64,000 bases of DNA, from positions 1 to 64,000 of the forward strand of contig JAAZHX010000183.1 in NCBI GenBank assembly GCA_012510495.1, in the 5' to 3' direction. This stretch comes from Smithella sp. Lineage in GTDB: Bacteria > Desulfobacterota > Syntrophia > Syntrophales > Smithellaceae. Position numbers and translations under genes: made by a program. This document shows, in pieces, positions 35,436 to 44,721 of this stretch (the first letter of the stretch is position 1; each line of letters opens with the position of its first letter). Below the pieces are notes generated by a model, which did no database searches, was not told where the DNA came from, and worked only from the letters and a program-made list of their open reading frames with translations.

Positions 35436-36254
35436 TTAAACAACGGGTATTGGAATTTGATTAATAAAATATTTTTTATCTTGATACTCAAAAAATCCTT
35501 TTTCTTTAAACTCATTTAAAACACGCGATGCCTCTTTATCACAGCGCATTATAAGATCATTCAGGATGTTTTCTTTTGAACTGTCGCCCTTCCCATACAT
35601 TAGCACAATATTCGGTGGAAGATAAATATCTCTGAAAATAGGCAATTCTCTACTATTGTATAGGGCATGTTTATCAAGATCGTGGTCTGTGACTAAACAA
35701 TATTTTTTCTTAATACTGTCAGGTTCACGGCAAAATTTATTGATAGTAATTCGCCATCCGTATTTTTCAGGAGATAGTTCCGGAGGACAGTTTCTAAAAA
35801 GACAGGCACCATGTGGCAGGAATTCAAGAGCATAATTGTTATGACTTTCAGGACGCACATGGCACGGAATAATGCCACTGACAGACAACACATCAGCACC
35901 GATTTTCTTTGTATTTGTGTCCACAGCAATGATCATGTCAAATGACGATAAATATAAAAATAAATCCTTTACGTTGGGGATAGCTTTATCTTGTATACGT
36001 GAAAGAACCTTCTCTTTACCTGATTCGCCAATATAATGAGTTTCAGAAAAGGTTATGGGAAGATTCACATTTTGGTCGTCATAGGAAATACCTGCATCTA
36101 TTGTCATGGTCTCTCTGTCATAGTGAAATCCTTTAAGCGGGACGGGCGAACCGACCATTACTATATTTTGCCTAGGCTTCTTATCACGACAGCATTTCTT
36201 ATATTTTTTTCCACTACCACATGGACATAGATCATTATTGCCGAATTTGCTCAT
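35436..36254 (-). CDS. SEC-C motif protein of unknown function
   Basis: 272 aa. The N-terminus carries a full SEC-C zinc-binding motif, CPCGSGKKYKKCC (residues 10-22), as in the SecA tail and in many defence-island proteins. The remainder (for example DMIIAVDTNTKKIGADVLSV) is not recognised. The single gene sits between the decayed repeats and the methylase gene. Low G+C compared with the core suggests acquisition. A role in defence is a guess from location. Confidence 0.7.
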   Translation of the reverse strand: MSKFGNNDLCPCGSGKKYKKCCRDKKPRQNIVMVGSPVPLKGFHYDRETMTIDAGISYDDQNVNLPITFSETHYIGESGKEKVLSRIQDKAIPNVKDLFLYLSSFDMIIAVDTNTKKIGADVLSVSGIIPCHVRPESHNNYALEFLPHGACLFRNCPPELSPEKYGWRITINKFCREPDSIKKKYCLVTDHDLDKHALYNSRELPIFRDIYLPPNIVLMYGKGDSSKENILNDLIMRCDKEASRVLNEFKEKGFFEYQDKKYFINQIPIPVV

Positions 36255-36333
36255 AATTCTAGAACCAATATGGGATCAACTTAATTATAATATAAAAATG
36301 ACTAATTATTTAATCGACCAGCCGCCGTGCTCA

Positions 36334-39300
36334 TCAGACACTTTTGGCTTTGCTGATGCGGTTCCAGACCAGGCGGCAGACGGCGCGATAGACTTCCTTG
36401 CGTTCCTCTTTCGTCAGGTTCAGCGCGTCAAAAACGATGTTGTCCAGCTCGGCGCGATCCGGCAGGGGTTTGGGCTCCTGTTCTTCGATCGGAATATTGG
36501 ATTTTGGGTCTATACCGCATTCTTCGAAAATGGACTTTATTGCTCTCTCAAAGAAATCTTTCAGCAATTTATTTTTTTTAATAATTAATCCATGTGGAAG
36601 AAAAAACATTCCAATATCGTCACCACTGAATTTTAGTGCCCCTCCGCCCAGATTAGTCAAACCAAACAATTCTCTTTCTAAGATGAAAAAGGTCGAATTG
36701 GCAAAGGCAGCAATTGTCACTGTCTCTTCATCTTTTTTAGGAATAATCTTATAAAACTCTTTTCCAATAATACCTTCTGGATTGAATATTACCAAGTGAT
36801 CACGGCCATAAGTTCTCGCCATCAAAATTGGTGCTTTAACACGGGAATTACCTTCATTCTTTACTCCATATTTAATGACACCTTCACTATTATTCTTCAA
36901 GTAAATCGTTCTAGTGTTTTTAACTGATTTGATAAAATTGGCCTTTGGAAAGCGCTCACCTGTGTTATTATCATGCACATAACCGTCAATTTGACAAACG
37001 CTGGATAATTTTCTTATCTGTTTATTACTTTTTATTACCTTAATAAAAAAATCTGGCGCTCGCAGATACTTGCCGCCCCATTTGTCACCTTCATATTTTC
37101 CGGCACCCAGTTTTTTCTCTTCTTCGTTTTTGTATTCTGTTCCGGCATCCAGCAGCTCTTTGATCGTAACGGGATAAACGCGAAAAATATCATTTGAGAT
37201 GACTTTATCTGCATCTTCAATCGCCAGTAAATTTTCCGTGAAGATGGCCTCTTCAAACGGCTTTTTGAAGGCGACAAATTTCACCCGGTGCTGCGGGTTA
37301 ATCTTTTTTTGCGGCGCGTGAATAACAGAAATAATCGTGTTGATGTCCGCCGCTTCAAAACCGCGTTTGGCGTGATTGTCAATAATCAATTCCACCGGAC
37401 AACGGTTAAGCAAAAATTCCTGAAGCCAGACACCATAGCCTACATCCAGCCAGGAATTAGAACAAATGAAGGTGTGGATGCCTTGCGGGTTGAGCAGGCG
37501 CAATGCCCGGATATAAAAATAAGTGTAAAGGTCGGATTTGGCATTGATTTTCTTTTTGGCTGGAAAGTCGTCTTTAAAGTCCAGCCGCACCATTTCCTGC
37601 AAATAGCCTTTGTATTCTTTTTTGTCTTTCACCTTATCCATCGGGTTGGCGATTTCTTCCAGCCGCACATAGGGCGGATTGCCAATGATAATGTCAAAGC
37701 CTTCCTTTTCCACAAATATTTCGGCAAATTCGATGTTCCAGATTAGCGGCTTGTCCTTGCGGATGTTTTTCTTTTGTTCTTGCAGATCATCCAACTCTCT
37801 GGTTAGTCGTTCAATTTTGTCTTTATCCAATTCAATCTTCGTTTGCCGCGGCACCGTGTCCATAATATCAAAAGATGATTGATCATGCGGTTTGCTACCT
37901 TTTAAAGCATTTAAGTAATCGCTTTTTTCTTTAATCTCCGTCTGAAGAATTTCTTCAAAAACGGCGAGTTCGCGCTGTCTGATTTCCCATTCATCGACGG
38001 AAGCCTTGTTGTAAAAATATTCGGTTTTCAGGTTTTTGAGTTGCGTTACTTTCTTCTTGATGGAATCTTTGATGACCGCATGGTCGGATACGGGAAACGT
38101 TTTATTGCCGATGCGCTGGACAAGAGAATCGCCCTGACGGATTTTGAAATCAAGACTGGGCAGGATGGGCGTGGGCGATAGGCGCATGTCTTCCGGAGCA
38201 TCCACAAAAAGCGAAAGCCACAGGCGTAACTGACAGATCCAGACCGCCCATCCCTTGACTTCCACGCCGTAGAGCGACTGGGAAATAATCTGCTTTTTCC
38301 GTTCAAAAATATCCGACGCCGGCAGATGCGCTTTTTCCCTCAATTTTTGCTCGATTTCATCGAGCACCTGCATCATGCCGACCACAAAAGCGCCTGATCC
38401 CACCGCCGGATCGCAGATGGCCAAGCGCTCCAGAAGCAAAAGGAGTTCCCTTGCCTCTTTGGGCGAAAAACTTCCGTCTTTCTGGTCTTCCTCGGCTTCG
38501 CCTTCGCGGAAAAACAATTCATAAAGATTAACCGGCGTTATCGGCAGAGACAGATTCTTCATCAGCCACTTGACGAGGCTCAGCCGGCACATCAAATCCA
38601 CTTCGGTGCGCGGGGTGTAAACCGCACCGTCGGCCTTATTGACCAGTCGTTCGAAGATAATACCCAGAAATTCCGGGTTGATCTGGAGTTCGGCGTCATC
38701 CAGCGAGCTTTCCTCAATGGTGAAGCTGTGAGAAAAGAGAAATTCAAAGAAACTTTCTATTTCCTTGTCGGGTATCGTCCAGCCTTTTTCATCGTATTCC
38801 GGTTTCTTTTTGAACAACTCGCCGTTGAGATGGGGCGCAAGAATCAAGGCGTCATTGATTTCTTTGGGCAGGTGCTTACGTGGCGTGAATTTATGATTCA
38901 GCGCCTCAAAAAATAAAATGGTCAGCCAGTCTTCATAAAATTTATTATCGGCTTTGCTCTTTTGGTAAGCCTGAAAGAAATCTTGAATGAATTTTTCGTT
39001 GCCGCCCAGCCATTTTCTTTTTTGAATGAACCCCAGAAATATGGTGCGGATGGCAAAAAGTAGAACAAAGTCCCTAGCTTTGTCTTCATCTATTTTATTG
39101 ATTTTTCTAACGGCCTGAACCAGTTTATCGTATTCGACAAAGAATTCTTTATAGAAGAGATCGGTAACCGGCGCGACGGCGAACGCTTCCTTGACGATGT
39201 TCAGTGTTGTAAAATCATCATCACGGGAGGCAAGGCGCTGCAAAAATGTTTTGTTGGTAAATTCACGACTGACAAAATACGTAAATCGGCGGAAGTTGGA

Positions 39301-39684
39301 CCATACTTTTTTTGTGCCTGCGTATTCGGGATAAACCAGCGAAAAACGGAAATTGCCGTCATCGTCATAAAAGATAAAAATGCCTGCGGAATAAATTTGC
39401 TGCTCTTTGAGTATCTTTTTGGCTTTGTCGTATTGTGCTTTTTTACCGGAGCGTTCGGTTAGGGCCTTTTGCATGGACAGTGTGCAGACGATCAGGCGTT
39501 CAGAATCGGCAAATTCGATCTCGCCCAGTTTCCGGGCCTGGGCAAAGTTTTCATCATTATAGTGCTGCAAGCCTTCTTTCGCCTCTGAAAACCGCGGACT
39601 CTTCCGGCGGAAGAATAAAACAAATTTTTCAGGTTCAAAATCTTCAATTATATTTTCCAGAATCGGACGAGCTTCGTGGGTCAT
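36334..39684 (-). CDS. Eco57I-type N6-adenine DNA methyltransferase (restriction-modification)
   Basis: 1116 aa. After an N-terminal region of about 350 residues come the SAM-binding motif DPAVGSGAFVVGMMQ (about 424-438) with GVEVKGWAVWICQLRLWL, then the catalytic NPPYVRLEEI (about 667-676), and a C-terminal target-recognition-like region. This is the type IIG/BREX PglX-like layout. It lies 83 bp downstream of a PLD-SNF2 helicase gene on the same strand and is probably the modification arm of that system. Its last 40 codons are duplicated several times in the preceding 4 kb. No obvious PD-(D/E)xK nuclease motif was seen at the N-terminus. Confidence 0.85.
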   Translation of the reverse strand: MTHEARPILENIIEDFEPEKFVLFFRRKSPRFSEAKEGLQHYNDENFAQARKLGEIEFADSERLIVCTLSMQKALTERSGKKAQYDKAKKILKEQQIYSAGIFIFYDDDGNFRFSLVYPEYAGTKKVWSNFRRFTYFVSREFTNKTFLQRLASRDDDFTTLNIVKEAFAVAPVTDLFYKEFFVEYDKLVQAVRKINKIDEDKARDFVLLFAIRTIFLGFIQKRKWLGGNEKFIQDFFQAYQKSKADNKFYEDWLTILFFEALNHKFTPRKHLPKEINDALILAPHLNGELFKKKPEYDEKGWTIPDKEIESFFEFLFSHSFTIEESSLDDAELQINPEFLGIIFERLVNKADGAVYTPRTEVDLMCRLSLVKWLMKNLSLPITPVNLYELFFREGEAEEDQKDGSFSPKEARELLLLLERLAICDPAVGSGAFVVGMMQVLDEIEQKLREKAHLPASDIFERKKQIISQSLYGVEVKGWAVWICQLRLWLSLFVDAPEDMRLSPTPILPSLDFKIRQGDSLVQRIGNKTFPVSDHAVIKDSIKKKVTQLKNLKTEYFYNKASVDEWEIRQRELAVFEEILQTEIKEKSDYLNALKGSKPHDQSSFDIMDTVPRQTKIELDKDKIERLTRELDDLQEQKKNIRKDKPLIWNIEFAEIFVEKEGFDIIIGNPPYVRLEEIANPMDKVKDKKEYKGYLQEMVRLDFKDDFPAKKKINAKSDLYTYFYIRALRLLNPQGIHTFICSNSWLDVGYGVWLQEFLLNRCPVELIIDNHAKRGFEAADINTIISVIHAPQKKINPQHRVKFVAFKKPFEEAIFTENLLAIEDADKVISNDIFRVYPVTIKELLDAGTEYKNEEEKKLGAGKYEGDKWGGKYLRAPDFFIKVIKSNKQIRKLSSVCQIDGYVHDNNTGERFPKANFIKSVKNTRTIYLKNNSEGVIKYGVKNEGNSRVKAPILMARTYGRDHLVIFNPEGIIGKEFYKIIPKKDEETVTIAAFANSTFFILERELFGLTNLGGGALKFSGDDIGMFFLPHGLIIKKNKLLKDFFERAIKSIFEECGIDPKSNIPIEEQEPKPLPDRAELDNIVFDALNLTKEERKEVYRAVCRLVWNRISKAKSV

Positions 39685-39767
39685 TTATTCACCCGTGGTT
39701 ATTTTGCGGATACCGCATAGTGCGATACCATTGTATTTAAAATAAAAATCTTTATATTTTACTTTTA

Positions 39768-42700
39768 TTAAAGCATTCTGTTTTCAATCGCGATGATAAT
39801 GTCCTTTTTCAGTTTTTTCTGACCGGCAACGGCCCGATCCAGATAATCACGGCCAAGTTCTTTTTGCATTTGCGCAATGTCTTCAACGGTTTCGTTTAAT
39901 TTGTTTTCCGCGGTAGATAAATTGCTGATCCGGCGCAGGGAATATTCGGATTGCGTGCCATAGTGAAGAATATCTTTCCTCAATTTGCGGAGAAAATCTT
40001 TATAAGGCATCAGTTTTTGTGTCTGCACATTGTTAATCAATGTATTGAGTTGATTGAGCGCTTTTTGCTCCAGGCTTTGTTCGCTGACGCCACCGGGCAT
40101 ATAGGGCTTGTGATTTTTGATGGCATTGTAAGCCGGCCAGAATTGCGGGCTTAACTCAAGAGATTTTTCTTCCGGCGCGCAGGTCACTTTATCAAACACG
40201 TCTTCAAATGCTTTCGTCTCCGGTAGCGGTTTTTCATAGGCATGATTCAGTTCGGTGATATATAGCCTGCCTTTTTTGAAGAAAACTAAAAGCTCATCTT
40301 CTGTGTATTGCTTGGCGACTTTCACGCGCGGCGGATAATTTTCGAGGTTTGCCGAAATTTCTGGATGATTTTTTTGAATTTCTATAAAAGCGCGCAAAGA
40401 CTTGTTATAAAAACTTTCTTCTTCCTTCTCATCCGGATTTTGCTGGATGCGATTATACAGTCCGGCAGGCGTCGGTTCTTCATCCACATCGAATATTTTG
40501 GCGTCTTCTCCCAGCGCGCTGTGAATCAGAAACATTTTGTTTGCGGCAATTTCACGCGACTTGACCAACTCGGCCCCCTGTTCCGTCGGGAAGAAGTTCA
40601 CGATATAGAGTTCATTAAAGACTTTTTTGCTGATTCGGTTAATGCGACCCACGCGCTGAATGACGCGAACGGGGTTCCAGGGAATGTCATAATTAATCAC
40701 CATTCCTGCGCGGTTAAGGTTAAATCCTTCGGATATTTTGTCCGAGGTCAGCAAAATATCAAATTCGTTTTCCTGCTCAGCGTACGAAGCATCATAATTT
40801 CTATTGATCTGCACAATCTTTGCACTGGATAAATCGCCGGCAACGACCAGCATTTTGTTTTCAAAATGTTTTGTTAAGGCTTTCTTCAGATACAAGACTG
40901 TATCCACGTATTCCGAAAAAATGATAACCTTCCGCTGCGGTTCGCCTTTTGCAGGTTTTCGCGCAAGTTCCTCCTGGAGATGCTCAACCAGGCAGGCAGT
41001 TTTGGGATCGTGTTTTACCAAATCCAACCTGGACAATTCGTCCAGTATTTCTTCAAATAAATCTAGATCGGACTGGATATCAGCTTCAAATTTATCTCGC
41101 TCTTTAAATTCTTTCAGCTTGTAGCGCTCATGATTTTTGGGATACTCACCTTTTTTGATTTTCTCTTCATATTCATTGAGCTGCCTTTCGATTTCATCAT
41201 CATCGTATTCTAATATTCTTTCCAGTAAAGCTCTGTCGAGGATGTACTCGCCAGTCTTGTTGATGAATGCCTGCGCGGTTGTAGTAATGCGCTGGAAGTT
41301 GATAATGCTTTGTTTAAATGCACCAAAAGAGCTCTCAAAACGCTTGACCAACATACGCCGCATAAAATCAAACAAGTTACGCTGTTGCATGAATTGCCGG
41401 TTACTTTTTTCGTCCAGCTTTTCTTTTTTGCCCTCTTTGTATTCAAACGGTCGATAGATAGCGCCTTTGAACCGTCTACCGTTGCTCTTACCATTGCTGT
41501 CAAGCTCACCAAAGTAATCTTCAATAATCCGGTCATAAAATTCAGATTGTTCTTTTGTTAATCCGTAGAGCCATTCTATCGGATCGGCGCATTTGGAAAT
41601 CTGCGTTACTTCTTCTTTATAATAAGGATGTCCTTCCAGATCCAGGCGGTTGCGCCGGATTGTCACCGGCTCAATGACATTGCGGATCTGCTTTGCCAGG
41701 TATCGAGAGCGTTGTTCCACTTCTTTAAGATTAATTTTATCGTGCCCGAAAAGCCCCTTGTAACTGTTCTGCGCTCTTGTGCGCTTTTTCTCATCGACCG
41801 AATTATGGTATTTCTTGATGTAACCCAGACGGTCGAAGACGCCCTTAAATCCCCTGAACTGGTCCACTAGGTTGCTGTCCAGTGTTATAGTGGACTGCTT
41901 CGGCATGATAAAGAGGCTCAATAAAGAGAGGATATCTCCCGGCCTATTGTTAAAGGGTGTCGCAGTGAGTAAGATAACGATTTTGTTTCGGCAGATGTTC
42001 TTGAGCAGGTCGTAATCCCGGGTATCCTGATTGCGAAAACGATGTGCTTCATCAACAATGACAACTTCTATATCGTCCAGCTTTTTTACAAAGTTTCTTG
42101 TATTTTCCAAATCACCCAAAGAACGTACTTCCCAATCGGTCAATTTAAATTGCTCAACATACATTTTCCATCCGGCATTTAAATTTTTATCACCGACAAG
42201 CCCCGGCGGGCAGATAACAACACCGCGTTTACCCAGTTGTCTGGCAATGGCGCAGGCGATAATGGTTTTCCCCAGACCGACAACATCCGCGATAATCACA
42301 CCGTTGTAGTCGTCAATGATTTTAAGCGCCTGTTTTACAGCGTCAAGCTGATATTGATAGGGCCTATAGCCGTTCTTTTCCATGATGGAGATAACGGTAT
42401 CACTGATTTTCTTCTGATCAAAAGAATCAAGGTATGTTTTAAGCACAATGCAGAATGCTTCAAACGGCGAGACTTCTTTAATGAGTGTTTCCTTTTCAAT
42501 AACATCTATGAGTTTTTTCTTTGTTTCTTCATATTCCGTAATCTTGACGGCCTGATTCCAGAGATTATCGAAATATTCTTCCGCATCTTCGAAACCGTAA
42601 TCGCTGATTTCGACATTAAATTCATTCTGAGTGGAAAGTCCGGCTTTGGTCAAATTGCTGCTGCCGGTGATAAACAAGGCATTCTTGCCGACCTGATCTT

Positions 42701-43121
42701 GCTCCAGTTTGAAAATGTAGAGTTTGGCGTGGTTGGGTTCGTATGTTTTACGGATAATTAATTGGCCGGTCTTGATTAAATCAACAAAGTATCGCACCTG
42801 CCGATAGAATTCTTCCGTATCGAAGATTTCCGTATTCAGTGATTTTTTTATGGACTCAAAAAATTTGTATGTTTTTTCTTCATCCGAGGATGAATCCGTG
42901 TCGGCGTGCTCTATAAGACCAAAATTGAAACGATCCACATTCAGCCCGACAAGAATTTTGATGGAGACATCCGGATTGGTTTTTAGCGCGGAATAGAGTT
43001 CCCGGATGCCGGAAAAATAAAAAAAGCCGACGAGGAATTTCAGTTCTTCACTTTTTGAAATCAGCTCGACAAGCCGTTTCTTGAGATTACTTTTTTTGCT
43101 GTTGGTGATAAAATTTGCCAT
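39768..43121 (-). CDS. PLD-nuclease/SNF2-helicase fusion (restriction effector candidate)
   Basis: About 1117 aa from the ATG at 43119-43121 (43163 is an alternative start). The N-terminal phospholipase D-like domain has a single HxK motif (NHAKLYIF, about 127-134) and GSSNLTKAGLS (about 150). The SNF2/DEAD helicase follows with DVVGLGKTIIA (about 277), DEAHRFRN (about 355), LLTATPFNN and the C-terminal motifs FSEYVDTVLYL, SDKISEGFNL and QRVGRINRI (about 820). PLD nuclease plus ATP-driven helicase resembles NgoAVII/CglI-like restriction, here in one chain. The methylase gene follows on the same strand. Confidence 0.88.
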   Translation of the reverse strand: MANFITNSKKSNLKKRLVELISKSEELKFLVGFFYFSGIRELYSALKTNPDVSIKILVGLNVDRFNFGLIEHADTDSSSDEEKTYKFFESIKKSLNTEIFDTEEFYRQVRYFVDLIKTGQLIIRKTYEPNHAKLYIFKLEQDQVGKNALFITGSSNLTKAGLSTQNEFNVEISDYGFEDAEEYFDNLWNQAVKITEYEETKKKLIDVIEKETLIKEVSPFEAFCIVLKTYLDSFDQKKISDTVISIMEKNGYRPYQYQLDAVKQALKIIDDYNGVIIADVVGLGKTIIACAIARQLGKRGVVICPPGLVGDKNLNAGWKMYVEQFKLTDWEVRSLGDLENTRNFVKKLDDIEVVIVDEAHRFRNQDTRDYDLLKNICRNKIVILLTATPFNNRPGDILSLLSLFIMPKQSTITLDSNLVDQFRGFKGVFDRLGYIKKYHNSVDEKKRTRAQNSYKGLFGHDKINLKEVEQRSRYLAKQIRNVIEPVTIRRNRLDLEGHPYYKEEVTQISKCADPIEWLYGLTKEQSEFYDRIIEDYFGELDSNGKSNGRRFKGAIYRPFEYKEGKKEKLDEKSNRQFMQQRNLFDFMRRMLVKRFESSFGAFKQSIINFQRITTTAQAFINKTGEYILDRALLERILEYDDDEIERQLNEYEEKIKKGEYPKNHERYKLKEFKERDKFEADIQSDLDLFEEILDELSRLDLVKHDPKTACLVEHLQEELARKPAKGEPQRKVIIFSEYVDTVLYLKKALTKHFENKMLVVAGDLSSAKIVQINRNYDASYAEQENEFDILLTSDKISEGFNLNRAGMVINYDIPWNPVRVIQRVGRINRISKKVFNELYIVNFFPTEQGAELVKSREIAANKMFLIHSALGEDAKIFDVDEEPTPAGLYNRIQQNPDEKEEESFYNKSLRAFIEIQKNHPEISANLENYPPRVKVAKQYTEDELLVFFKKGRLYITELNHAYEKPLPETKAFEDVFDKVTCAPEEKSLELSPQFWPAYNAIKNHKPYMPGGVSEQSLEQKALNQLNTLINNVQTQKLMPYKDFLRKLRKDILHYGTQSEYSLRRISNLSTAENKLNETVEDIAQMQKELGRDYLDRAVAGQKKLKKDIIIAIENRML

Positions 43122-43387
43122 GAGCAGAAATCGCTCCGCAGTTTGTTGATTTTCATCATACAAATTATTGATTACATTGCAAGAATAAAGTGAGAAGAAT
43201 ATTGGGATTATAGACGGAAGGCTGAAGGCTGAAGGGCGCGTTACTTTTTATTCCCCTGCCATGGTTCGCCCGGGATCAGAGGCATCAATCGGTTTATTGC
43301 ATATTCAGTCGCCTTGCTGAAATCAAAGGCGGCTCCTGCAATCAGCAGCGGCGCCACGGTGGAAACATCGGCCAAACCGGAGAAAAT
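43122..43387. other. Intergenic stretch between the restriction module and tRNA-Leu
   Basis: No supported gene. It has a short tandem GGCTGAAGGCTGAAGG (about 43220-43235), a junk-like motif. A minus-strand frame of about 50 codons reads protein-like (LADVSTVAPLLIAGAAFDFS) but has no start or ribosome site and overlaps the tRNA terminator, so it may be a gene remnant. Confidence 0.4.
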
Positions 43388-43423
43388 CAAAAAGGGGCCA
43401 AACAGATTTCCTGTCCGGCCCCT
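43388..43423 (-). terminator. Rho-independent terminator of tRNA-Leu
   Basis: On the minus strand, AGGGGCCGGACAG pairs imperfectly with the later TGTTTGGCCCCT and is followed by TTTTT. It starts 12 nt after the tRNA CCA end. Confidence 0.75.
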
Positions 43424-43434
43424 CTATTTTCTAA

Positions 43435-43521
43435 TGGTGCCGAAGACTGGATTTGAACCAGCACAGGCGTACACCCACTAGACCCTGAACCTAGCGCGTC
43501 TACCAATTCCGCCACTTCGGC
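43435..43521 (-). tRNA. tRNA-Leu (anticodon CAG)
   Basis: The minus strand folds as a class II tRNA with acceptor arms GCCGAAG and CTTCGGC, D-arm GGCGGAATTGGTAGACGC and anticodon stem-loop CTAGG-TTCAGGG-TCTAG. A long variable arm and GGTTCAAATCC follow, then an encoded CCA at 43435-43437. The loop gives anticodon CAG for CUG codons, common in this GC-rich genome. It borders the acquired region at 32.5-43.2 kb and could be an integration landmark. Confidence 0.95.
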
Positions 43522-43632
43522 ACGGGAAAGTGACTATACTGAACGCGGCATCTTGTCAAGTTAAAATGACTTGAATTTAATGCTCAAAATGCTATGTTTC
43601 ACAACTTGTAAACGCGGACGGCGGAGAAGGAC

Positions 43633-44565
43633 ATGATCGTTTTTGAAGGAATCGAATCCATAACTCGGGATTACCGGGGGGCGTTCGTCACTATCGGCAA
43701 TTTTGACGGCGTGCATCTGAGCCATCAGCATATCTGCCGCAAGCTCGCGACGGAAGCGAAGAAAGCAGGGCAGAAATCGCTGGTGATCACCTTTGATCCG
43801 CACCCCAAAATGATTCTGCATCCGAATATCAAACCTTTTTACCTGATTACCACCAGGGCGGAAAAGCTTGAATTCCTTGAGAAATGCGGCGTTGACGCGA
43901 CGGTGGTCATCGCTTTCGACCAGCATTACTCCAAAACCACCGCCCTGGCGTTTGTAGAGGATTTTTTGTGGGGGAAACTGGCCATTTCCAAAATCATTAT
44001 CGGTCACGATTATGTCTTCGGCCAGGCCAGGCAGGGCAACGACGCCTTTCTGAAGACCAGGGGGCGAAAACTCGGTTTTTCCGTGGAGGTGATCCCGGCA
44101 TTTAAAATCGACGACGAAATCGTGAGCAGCACGCTGATCCGCAACTGCATTCTGGAAGGCGACCTCCGGAAGGCGACGAAACTGATGGGACGTCCCTACA
44201 ATGTGGCGGGCGTCGTGGGCAGCGGCGCGGGGCGCGGCGCGGGGCTGGGATTCCCCACCGCCAACATCGAACCGGAAAAGGAACTGCTGCCGCCTCCCGG
44301 CATTTACGCCGCCTTTGTGATGGTGGACGGCCGGCGCTGCATGGGGGCGCTTAATATCGGCGCCAAACCGACCTTTGAAGATTATTCGTCCACGTTCGAG
44401 GTTTTCCTGCTGGATTATTCGGGAGACCTGCGCGGGGAAAAAATAAATGTGCTGTTTGTGGAGAAGCTGCGGGACATTGTCAAGTTCGACGGTCCCGAAA
44501 GTTTGAAGCGACAGATCGCGGCGGACGTGGAGAAAACGAGACAAATACTGAAACAGGAAAAATGA
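43633..44565 (+). CDS. ribF: Bifunctional riboflavin kinase/FAD synthetase RibF
   Basis: 310 aa. The N-terminal FAD synthetase (nucleotidyltransferase) domain has TIGNFDGVHLSHQ and VITFDPHPKM, then HDYVFGQARQGN. The C-terminal flavokinase domain has GRPYNVAGVVGSGAGRG and GLGFPTANIEP. It makes FMN and FAD in the cytosol, needed by the many flavoenzymes of this window. The gene stands alone between the tRNA and asd. No FMN riboswitch is visible in the 110-nt upstream gap. Confidence 0.95.
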   Translation: MIVFEGIESITRDYRGAFVTIGNFDGVHLSHQHICRKLATEAKKAGQKSLVITFDPHPKMILHPNIKPFYLITTRAEKLEFLEKCGVDATVVIAFDQHYSKTTALAFVEDFLWGKLAISKIIIGHDYVFGQARQGNDAFLKTRGRKLGFSVEVIPAFKIDDEIVSSTLIRNCILEGDLRKATKLMGRPYNVAGVVGSGAGRGAGLGFPTANIEPEKELLPPPGIYAAFVMVDGRRCMGALNIGAKPTFEDYSSTFEVFLLDYSGDLRGEKINVLFVEKLRDIVKFDGPESLKRQIAADVEKTRQILKQEK

Positions 44566-44569
44566 TGAA

Positions 44570-44690
44570 CTCGTAAAAAGTAACTCAAATCGTCACCCCG
44601 GCGAAGGCCGGGGTCCATAACCAACTGTAATTACTGGATACCGACTTTCGCCGGTAAGACGAAAAGAGTGCGAAATTGACTTTTTACAAG
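44570..44690. repeat. 121-bp palindromic extragenic element
   Basis: Outer arms CTCGTAAAAAGT (44570-44581) and ACTTTTTACAAG (44679-44690) enclose a second imperfect inverted repeat: GTCACCCCGGCGAAGGCCGG (from 44592) with CCGACTTTCGCCGGTAAGAC (to 44660). It fills the ribF-asd gap. The type is a common small extragenic element in proteobacterial genomes; half-elements occur near 32553 and 59802. Confidence 0.75.
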
Positions 44691-44721
44691 GACGTCAAAA
44701 ATAATTTGGAGGAAAAATTTT

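Noticed and set aside
36334-43121. DISARM or BREX assignment for the methylase/helicase pair
   Set aside because: No drmA, drmB, pglZ, brxA/B/C or brxL genes are present in the region.
43205-43412. Protein-like 50-codon frame on the minus strand after tRNA-Leu
   Set aside because: It has no start codon with a ribosome site and overlaps the tRNA terminator hairpin; at best a gene remnant.
43522-43632. FMN riboswitch before ribF
   Set aside because: The 111-nt gap shows no conserved RFN element sequence.
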